Assembly (NCBI GenBank): GCA_947571775.1 | Contig: CANOZK010000013.1 | Span: 1 to 57,778, forward strand | Source of the DNA: an uncultured Lachnospiraceae bacterium | Lineage (GTDB): Bacteria; Bacillota; Clostridia; Lachnospirales; Lachnospiraceae | DNA: 57,778 nucleotides | Direction: 5' to 3' | Shown here: positions 52,401 through 57,778 of the stretch, piece after piece | How positions within the stretch are numbered: the stretch's first letter is position 1 | Layout: each line of letters starts with the position of its first letter | Notes under the pieces: generated by a model | Seen by the model: the letters and a program-made list of their open reading frames with translations, nothing else | Database searches by the model: none | What the model was told of the DNA's origin: nothing | Position numbers and translations under genes: made by a program

Positions 52401-54736
52401 AGGTCAAGCGTGACTGCTCCCTTGCTTCCAGATGAATAGATGTAACTTTTGTTCTCTGGAGCGATGGTGAGAGCTTCCCCTTTGGCGATGGTAAAGGTTC
52501 CCACTTCCAGATTGTCGATAGCTGCTATGTTTTTGTTTCCTGCAAAATGAACCATGACTTTGTAAGTTCCTGGTTCCGTGGGTTCTGTATTTTCGGCTAA
52601 ATCTGCGAACTCTGAATCTGCGTCCTTTTTGTATTGATATTTCCAGGTAAGTTTATCTGATTCTGAAAGTATGCTGCATGTAACAGCGGCTGGGTGAGAT
52701 TTTCCGTCGTATACGACTGCTCCGTCTGTTCCAGGTAAGGTTGTCTTAAAGTCATCTTTTGTGAGTACAGCTTGAGCGATCTCAACTTTCAGCCTGACAG
52801 ACGCTGTCTCATAATTCTTGCTGGAAACCATTGCTACTAAGGTGTATGTGCCTGCGTCTGATGGAATGTCCTCTAATTTTGGTCTGCTTGATAGATCGAT
52901 GTTTTCGGCTGTCTGATCTCCTGCGTACCATGCGAAAGTCCAGTCAGCGCCTGTGTCTTGGTTTGTAGTCGTAAAATGCTCTTGCGACGGAGTGGGAAGA
53001 TCCATACCATATGTATAAGATAATTGGTAACCGTCTTTATCTGTTTTATTTGATATAGTTGCTGGTATTTTAGGTGCTATGTCGTCAGTATAAGCTTTGA
53101 TGCGCACATTACGAGGATCTGATGCCTGAGAAGCGTCACTCCAATTAAAATCATACCCTTCTATAAGACAACGATAAAAGCTCTCTCCAGCCTTTGCCTC
53201 TATTACAGAGCAACGAGAGTCCGTCGAAAGATTTCTGTCCACCCAAATGCTTGTATTCGCTATGCTGTTCTGATCCCGAAGTGTTACAACAACAGAAAAA
53301 ACATCCCCCGTATTCAATTCTACTTCCGAATCCAGCTTTACTGTATGATATCCTTCAAACGGCTGTATTCCAGACTGTTCATAGACAGGCTCCCCCTGTA
53401 TTGGATTTGTTTGATCAGAAATACCTTTATATATCTGTACAGTATAACCATAATTTGCTCCTGTATAAATCGCGACAGCCTTCAATACCTCATCTTGCTG
53501 AGCAGTGAATACATTTGCCATCTGGATCCCTTCGTATTTATCCCCATATTGTTCAGCCGCAGACGCATAACTGATAGAGCTTAGAGAAATCCCTCCATCA
53601 TACTGATAATTATGATCATAATAATTTTCTGAATCTCTTGCCGCTGCCTGCATGACATACGCCACCTCATCTATTGATGTATCCTCATACGAAAGCCAGA
53701 AATATCCATCATCACCCCACGTTCCCCAGCTATTTCTGGCAAGCCACGCGCCATTCCTCTCTGGCTGATGGTCTTCATTAAATTTTTCTTTTGGAAAATC
53801 ATCATCCCATCCTATAATAGTAACCGCATGATTTATCGTTCTATCCTTCTTATCCACGCCTTTGTAGCCATCGAAATAGTAGGCAGCATTAGCTTCATTA
53901 TAATATACTTCCTCCCCTGTTCCGTTATCAGCCGTTGTCTGATCACTCCAGTAATCAACTTCAACTGCACCATGTTCTTGCACCATCTTCTTGATTACAT
54001 CCATATCCTCTGTATTAATTACAGTTACGTCTTGCATATGGGCCGCATCATTTTTAATTGCAAAATCTTTATTTAAGACAGCGTTTTCTTTATTGGTTAA
54101 TAAAACATTATATGCTGTATTTGAATGTTCTGTTTCCGATACAGCTCCTACCCAGTCCATAAGCATAAATTTTGTATATGCAGTATTACAGCCTTGAGTG
54201 TACCAAGTTTTAGACAAAGCAGAATCACCCTTACTGTCAACTGCATGGAAATTATCGTTTGTGCACAAATTAAGCGGATCTTCCCAGTCATGATTCATAA
54301 AGTATACAGTCTGGAACTCTGACATGTCATTCCCATTCAGTTTGCCTTGCTTCCAAAGATCCATTTCTATCATAGACTGTACGCCGTGCGCCCAGCAGGT
54401 ACCCAAGCTACCCTGGTTTCTTATTGCGGGAATGTTTGCATCCCCTCTGGGATCGTACTTAGAAGCCAAGGATTTGCTGTCTGCAATAGTACTGGGAATG
54501 CCACCTGCATATTCACTGACGCTAAGAGGAGGTTCTATATCGATATCCTCATAATTATTTACCATCTGACTGGCGATTTCCAGGTCGCTTAATTCCTTTT
54601 CGTCTTGCCTCTCCTCAACATTTTCTGTATCTGTCGGAGTTGCATAGACTGCGGTCGCGCCTGTTTGTCCAATCATAGAGATGGATAGAGCAAATGCCAT
54701 ACTCATGGCAAGCCATCGTTTTTTCATTTTCTTCAC
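49415..54736 (-). CDS. Large secreted papain-family (C1A) cysteine protease with repeated Ig-like domains
   Basis: A 1773-aa protein with a signal peptide (1-32). The C1A domain spans about 95-370, with Cys114 in NQGSLGTCWAHG, His303 in TINHAVTIIGWDDD and Asn335 in ARNSWGTWGDDGYFW, the full catalytic triad. A lectin-like beta domain follows at about 375-550. About six MBG/Ig-like repeats follow, then a T/P-rich stalk with GATDTP-type units (about 1460-1560). The C-terminus carries a Big_2-like domain (about 1690-1773). No sortase motif is seen. It probably works at the cell surface or outside the cell on host or microbial proteins. Confidence 0.9.
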   Translation of the reverse strand: MKKMKKRWLAMSMAFALSISMIGQTGATAVYATPTDTENVEERQDEKELSDLEIASQMVNNYEDIDIEPPLSVSEYAGGIPSTIADSKSLASKYDPRGDANIPAIRNQGSLGTCWAHGVQSMIEMDLWKQGKLNGNDMSEFQTVYFMNHDWEDPLNLCTNDNFHAVDSKGDSALSKTWYTQGCNTAYTKFMLMDWVGAVSETEHSNTAYNVLLTNKENAVLNKDFAIKNDAAHMQDVTVINTEDMDVIKKMVQEHGAVEVDYWSDQTTADNGTGEEVYYNEANAAYYFDGYKGVDKKDRTINHAVTIIGWDDDFPKEKFNEDHQPERNGAWLARNSWGTWGDDGYFWLSYEDTSIDEVAYVMQAAARDSENYYDHNYQYDGGISLSSISYASAAEQYGDKYEGIQMANVFTAQQDEVLKAVAIYTGANYGYTVQIYKGISDQTNPIQGEPVYEQSGIQPFEGYHTVKLDSEVELNTGDVFSVVVTLRDQNSIANTSIWVDRNLSTDSRCSVIEAKAGESFYRCLIEGYDFNWSDASQASDPRNVRIKAYTDDIAPKIPATISNKTDKDGYQLSYTYGMDLPTPSQEHFTTTNQDTGADWTFAWYAGDQTAENIDLSSRPKLEDIPSDAGTYTLVAMVSSKNYETASVRLKVEIAQAVLTKDDFKTTLPGTDGAVVYDGKSHPAAVTCSILSESDKLTWKYQYKKDADSEFADLAENTEPTEPGTYKVMVHFAGNKNIAAIDNLEVGTFTIAKGEALTIAPENKSYIYSSGSKGAVTLDLSEKLSGTDMGKVTYTVTKTEDTQNILDGNPTISDKGILQYTVKAMTNYQAGVKAVITVTIGSDRYKDSTYTLTIQLSEKKLVKPQNDAAVTLQNSQLIEGQSLSVLTFTNVAFADIQSGQTVAGKLTFTNPETVPAVGTTTAEWVFTPDDSEYAAYTGNVSITVLSKTINITNKDYTASYTYGAPIPTPTKENFTTDPAIESADENLTWSFTWKNSDGTTLTTAPSDAGTYTLVTAVSHNDSRSGVLETTISILPLTLTAGDFQAALPGNGTVKYSGQSHTTAVTCTKLSNFTDFMVKYQRETASEIETAPTEPGTYQVIVSVPGDGKNITAADISIGTFTITKKTAFEVTETRKHTYSEGNVQPEEGSIDLVADLELPEDMGEAEYTITVEDTEGILASDPALVIQDGILTYAVNTGKEESVGSEAILTVTVQSAHYEDFTIKLTIRLMPYRIPVTLSGVEFPQTGVYSGQPFAYSGEPVWKTQAGEAVFVSSTEVLYKGVNGTAYSSSDAPVHVGDYHVVISVKEIDETYAGEMTSETFHITKKPITITAADKSITVGDELPSLENAAQGTDYTVEGLISGDTLNGAPVFSYTDESGAAVQPDNSKEGTYQIRISGLEHADYEIGYRAGTLTIKTKSSVIPIESPSPGATNTPTPGATDTPSKPTIPSTPDTGTITPTPGAINTPAPTPGATDIPSEPTLTPGVTDTPVEPTPTPEEPKTTVTENPDGSKTETTISTKTTEDGSVIQTTEVVQKDPSGKTTGSSITSIITAGSENEGMSVTVTVTKNAKGTITNATASISGKTASGTQRALIQGNIVRQIIQTASTNKVEISVKNQNSAYTVIANASDLTAGKKLNIVQKKANGTYVLVNAKTYTVTKDGDVFAFINGKKTYEFISSSKMNKLSTSILKTIAVKKASKTVKKSKTVKMALKNTLKMANVKSIQYTVSKKSVAKVNQKGVITGKKAGTAVVKAKVTLKNGRTKTVRMKIIVKK

Positions 54737-54794
54737 CTTTCTTTTCCAAATTTACAGGTTTTAAATAGTCATAAATATATTACAGCACCAGAAC

Positions 54795-54841
54795 CCGCCC
54801 GCTTGAAAGGATTATTTTTCCCTTTTGCAAAAAACGGGCGG
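54795..54841 (-). terminator. Terminator after the 859-aa secreted protein gene
   Basis: CCGCCCG (54795-54801) and CGGGCGG (54835-54841) form an outer stem, and AAAGG/CCTTT an inner one. It lies between the two large secreted protein genes, so each is probably transcribed on its own. Confidence 0.55.
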
Positions 54842-54883
54842 ATTTTCTCGTATATGTTCAGGCAAACATCAACTTATGGAGCT

Positions 54884-57463
54884 TTAGCGCACTTTTTTCA
54901 GCGTCTTCCACGGACTGTATTTGCCATAGTAGGTTTTGTTGCCCACTTTTTTGTAAGCGCGTATTCTCGCTTTAAAAGCCTTCCCGGATTTCAGATTTTT
55001 GAAAATCTTGGTGATGGCTTTGCTGCTTTTTACGCTGACTTTTTTGTTTTTTCCATTGTGTTTGTATTGGATCTGGTATCCGTCGTTACCGTTTGCTTTA
55101 CTGGTGCTTTTCAGGGTTACTCTTCCGGTCTTGTTGGACTTCAAGGATTTTATCCCTGCGGTTTTGGGAATGACAACAATTGTTATGCTTTTTTGGGCCG
55201 CCTTGTATTGGCTGGATTCTTCTGCTTTTGCTGTGATGATGGCTTTTCCCACGCCTACACAGGTAATTGCGCCGCTGGTTTTATTTACCTTTGCTACTTT
55301 TGGATTGGAAGACGTAAATGTAACGGCGGTTTTCGCTCCGGTAACTTTCTGGGTCAGCGTAGAACCGATTTGTTTTTTCAGTTGGCCGTTTTCGGAATTG
55401 TATTTGGTTTTCAAAATCTGCGCCGTTTTTGGCTGAGGCGTTGGCGTCTGTGTCGGCTCCGGCGTGACTGCGGGTGTTTCATTTTCACTGGGCGTAGGAG
55501 TTGCCGCGGGCGTCTCGTTCTCGCTTGGAGTCGGGGTTGTATTCCCGCCAGGCGTTACAGACGGACTCGCAATCGGCGTTGAGATTGGTGCCGCCGTAGG
55601 ATTTGTTGTTGATGGCGTCCATTTCGCGGTTACTGTGGCATCTTCTGTGAAAACTGTGGTGCTGTCCACTTTGATTCCATCCTGCGTATACCAGCCGTCA
55701 AAGGTGTAGCCGCTGCGAGTCGGTATGGGAATCTCCGGCAGGGTGCCGACCTCATTGACGGATAACGTCTGTGTGCCGCAGGCGCCCCCGTTCGCGTCGA
55801 ATGCAACAATCGCTGATACAATCTCGGTCATAACAAAATCGCTGAAATGATCCAATATAAACGAAACATACCATTGACCATCTTCTCCCTGATAAGTGTA
55901 AATATTTGTCGGTGTTTCATAAGGAACATAGCTGCCGTCTGATGAATAATGCAGAATGGACAGACGTTTCGGATTGATATTTGCCGGAACGGGAAGGGTA
56001 ATGCGAACGGGTACCGTCAATGTCTGATCCGCACTTTCCTCCAATCCGTTAATATCCATGGAGAACTTGATAGCCAAGGTATTTTTATAGCGGCTGGGAA
56101 TCACCAGATCTTCTTTCTTTGGCTGATCGATCTGCAAAGTAATCTTTGTCGCGTCCGCTTTCGGGTTATTGAGCTTGGCTCCAACAATTTGAACCTTGTC
56201 TGCTGGAAAATTCTCTGCGACATTGGAATCTGCGACATTTACCTCAACGTCAACGCCATCATTATCTGTTATCTTCTGTTCCAACTGCTGGATGGAATTT
56301 AAAACCGCAGGATCGGCCAGCATGGAGGAACGCAGATCGGTTCGGTTTATACTTGCAACCTGCTGCCGAATTTCAGAAGGATCATCGCCGCTGGAACTGT
56401 TTAAGATATTGTTCAGTGAATCGGATACGCTTTCTGTTATTTCAGTCAAATTATATGCCGGACTCAGTGCTGACCATGCGCCATTTTGATATTTTGTAAT
56501 ATCATTACTTAAAGCACGCACTTTAAAATAGTAATAGCCTTTGCCATACTTAAGTATAGTAGCATCATTTATAGAACATTCTTCTATTCCATTATATCCA
56601 GTCATACTAAGTATCGATGTAGCTTCTCCATTTTCTGTTTTTGAAAAGAAAATTTCTATCTGAAAAGACTCTATTTCAGACATGTTGTCTGGAGATATCC
56701 ATTTTATCTTGGGCCACTCCCATTCCAATCCGATTATAGATGCCTCTATCTGAGCTTCTGGTTTTTTGTATTCCCAAATATCAGACTTAACAATCTCGCT
56801 ATCTGAATATTCTATCCCATCTCCCCATGACTGAGCGGTAAAATAATATTTTCCACTATCGAGATCTTCTAGATTAAACATCCCACTGCTGCAAACATCC
56901 CACTGTCTTCCAGTTCTAGTGTCATAATATACAGAAATAACTGGTTTAGATTCTCCCTCACGATAAAATTTTAATTCCGTGCCATCACTTCTACCATCTG
57001 CCTTCCAAAATATATGACCTGGTACATTTGAAGTAATATGCTCTGTATCTGAAATCCAACGCTCTATTTTTACTCCCCATTTCAAATCCGTAGGTGCCTT
57101 TAACTGGATAAGCTCCGTTTCCCCCACATTCTGTTCCGCCGAGACTTCCTCCTGTACATTCCCATCTTCCTGCGGATTTTCATTTACCGCCTCGCCTGCG
57201 TCCGCTCTCTCCGGTTCCTGTGGCGCTTCCCGGCTTACCCTGCGGATCTCCTGGCCGTCTGAGAAGTAGATTGCTTCCGCTTCTTCTGTTCCTGACTCTT
57301 CTTCTAACAGAGCGTTTTCTTCCTCTGTTACAACTTCTTCCGCCATATTCGCTATAATTTCATTTTCCTGTGCGAATACTGCAGGCGAGAACAGCGCCGA
57401 CGTCATGCACAGCGTGAGCAGCGCCGCTAAAAACTTATTCCTCATTTTCCTCTCCTTTTTCAT
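54884..57463 (-). CDS. Large secreted multi-domain surface protein
   Basis: An 859-aa protein with a signal peptide (1-31, ending PAVFAQE) and an acidic Glu-rich region (35-120). Fibronectin-like beta domains fill about 120-345, and a domain of about 200 residues ends DHFSDFVMTEI. An InlB-type B repeat (VAFDANGGACGTQTLSVNE then SGYTFDGWYTQDG) is followed by a T/P-rich stalk, a Big_2 domain (TFTSSNPKVAKVNKTSG) and a C-terminal Fn3-like domain (GYQIQYKHNGKNKKVSVKSS). It has no enzyme motif and no sortase signal. An adhesin or scaffold role fits the domain set. Confidence 0.82.
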   Translation of the reverse strand: MKKERKMRNKFLAALLTLCMTSALFSPAVFAQENEIIANMAEEVVTEEENALLEEESGTEEAEAIYFSDGQEIRRVSREAPQEPERADAGEAVNENPQEDGNVQEEVSAEQNVGETELIQLKAPTDLKWGVKIERWISDTEHITSNVPGHIFWKADGRSDGTELKFYREGESKPVISVYYDTRTGRQWDVCSSGMFNLEDLDSGKYYFTAQSWGDGIEYSDSEIVKSDIWEYKKPEAQIEASIIGLEWEWPKIKWISPDNMSEIESFQIEIFFSKTENGEATSILSMTGYNGIEECSINDATILKYGKGYYYFKVRALSNDITKYQNGAWSALSPAYNLTEITESVSDSLNNILNSSSGDDPSEIRQQVASINRTDLRSSMLADPAVLNSIQQLEQKITDNDGVDVEVNVADSNVAENFPADKVQIVGAKLNNPKADATKITLQIDQPKKEDLVIPSRYKNTLAIKFSMDINGLEESADQTLTVPVRITLPVPANINPKRLSILHYSSDGSYVPYETPTNIYTYQGEDGQWYVSFILDHFSDFVMTEIVSAIVAFDANGGACGTQTLSVNEVGTLPEIPIPTRSGYTFDGWYTQDGIKVDSTTVFTEDATVTAKWTPSTTNPTAAPISTPIASPSVTPGGNTTPTPSENETPAATPTPSENETPAVTPEPTQTPTPQPKTAQILKTKYNSENGQLKKQIGSTLTQKVTGAKTAVTFTSSNPKVAKVNKTSGAITCVGVGKAIITAKAEESSQYKAAQKSITIVVIPKTAGIKSLKSNKTGRVTLKSTSKANGNDGYQIQYKHNGKNKKVSVKSSKAITKIFKNLKSGKAFKARIRAYKKVGNKTYYGKYSPWKTLKKVR

Positions 57464-57778
57464 TTTGAAATGATCAGTTTTCTATTTGCATCCGTTTCCT
57501 TCTTCTTTATCTTGGCAGCAACAGCAGAAATTCATCTCAGAACCTTGCTTAAATTACCGCTTTTGCCATCCGATAAGATAGAACAAACGAAAAAACCTGC
57601 CGACAGCCGTTCATTTCATACCTTTTCACCTCCTCGCTGTCCGGTTTGCCGGCAGTGCAAATTCCTGTATTCATACTTCCAGTTCTTTATCTTTCCTGCA
57701 TAAAATTTAGCTTTGTAAACCATACTGTATTATGGAAGCCTTTTTCCTGTATTTTCGTAGAGTGGGTTACTCTGCGAA
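57464..57778. other. Intergenic region at the right edge of the window
   Basis: This AT-rich region lies upstream of the 859-aa protein gene and should hold its promoter on the minus strand. AGGAGA precedes that gene's start. GTAGAGTGGGTTACTCTGCGAA at the very edge contains a short inverted repeat (GCAGAGTAA-like) that runs out of the window. No convincing gene is seen. Confidence 0.3.

Noticed and set aside
54803..55582. 259-codon plus-strand open frame opposite the 859-aa secreted protein
   Set aside because: It is a shadow of the low-complexity Lys/Thr/Pro-rich C-terminus of that protein and has Phe/Cys-rich nonsense composition.
1..57778. CRISPR arrays, rRNA, tRNA and riboswitches
   Set aside because: No regularly spaced repeats, rRNA motifs or tRNA cloverleaf signatures were recognised by eye on either strand. 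A covariance-model search would be needed to exclude small RNAs.

Overview
The window reads as the chromosome of a spore-forming, anaerobic Firmicute, most likely a Lachnospiraceae-type Clostridia. This rests on a cotJABC spore-coat operon, pyruvate:ferredoxin oxidoreductase (nifJ), QueH-type queuosine synthesis, large secreted proteins with Big_2 and T/P-rich stretches, and typical AGGAGG ribosome binding sites.

The main feature is a 24.35-kb element (about 1242-25594) inserted in cotJC, the manganese-catalase-like spore coat gene. The first 62 codons of cotJC lie at 1059-1244 and the remaining 142 codons at 25597-26025. Precise removal at the shared GGTA rejoins them in frame into a 204-aa protein with all five predicted Mn ligands. 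A large serine recombinase lies just inside the left junction, with its stop codon about 25 bp from the crossover. This is the layout of the sporulation 'skin' elements known in sigK and spsM, here in cotJC. The element carries the recombinase and a small upstream ORF (possible directionality factor or regulator). It also carries a cluster of exported flavodoxins with a DUF4405 haem membrane protein, an iron-dependent alcohol dehydrogenase with a LysR regulator, a CAT-like acetyltransferase, and GntR, AraC-GNAT, PadR and TetR regulators. Two MATE transporters, a nucleoside phosphorylase and several decayed genes complete this part. No phage structural or conjugation genes are seen.

The right 6.3 kb of the element is a five-gene defence operon with overlapping or nearly abutting genes: AbiEi antitoxin, AbiEii toxin, DNA methyltransferase, HerA ATPase, NurA nuclease. 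Its single promoter is bracketed by a 13-bp inverted repeat suited to AbiEi autorepression. herA contains one in-frame TGA. An att-like sequence at 19293-19340 sits just left of this operon in the same orientation as the right junction, so the defence module may have been added as a second unit.

After cotJC comes a translationally coupled Cu/Zn superoxide dismutase gene, so the restored operon would be cotJA-cotJB-cotJC-SOD. Facing it on the minus strand is a second defence locus: an McrB-like AAA+ protein, a DUF2357/PD-(D/E)XK protein with C-terminal zinc ribbons, and three tiny overlapping genes.

From 32 kb onward the genes look like core chromosome: glycogen debranching enzyme, DUF445 protein, NlpC/P60 hydrolase, a small secreted protein, nifJ, bioY, CcdA-like protein, ABC-F ATPase, DUF4203 membrane protein, transglutaminase-like lipoprotein, queH, and a NitT/TauT-type ABC transporter without a binding protein. 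Two large secreted proteins follow, one a papain-family protease. Three copies of a 30-nt near-palindromic repeat lie between genes here and none was noticed inside the element. No rRNA, tRNA or CRISPR array was recognised.
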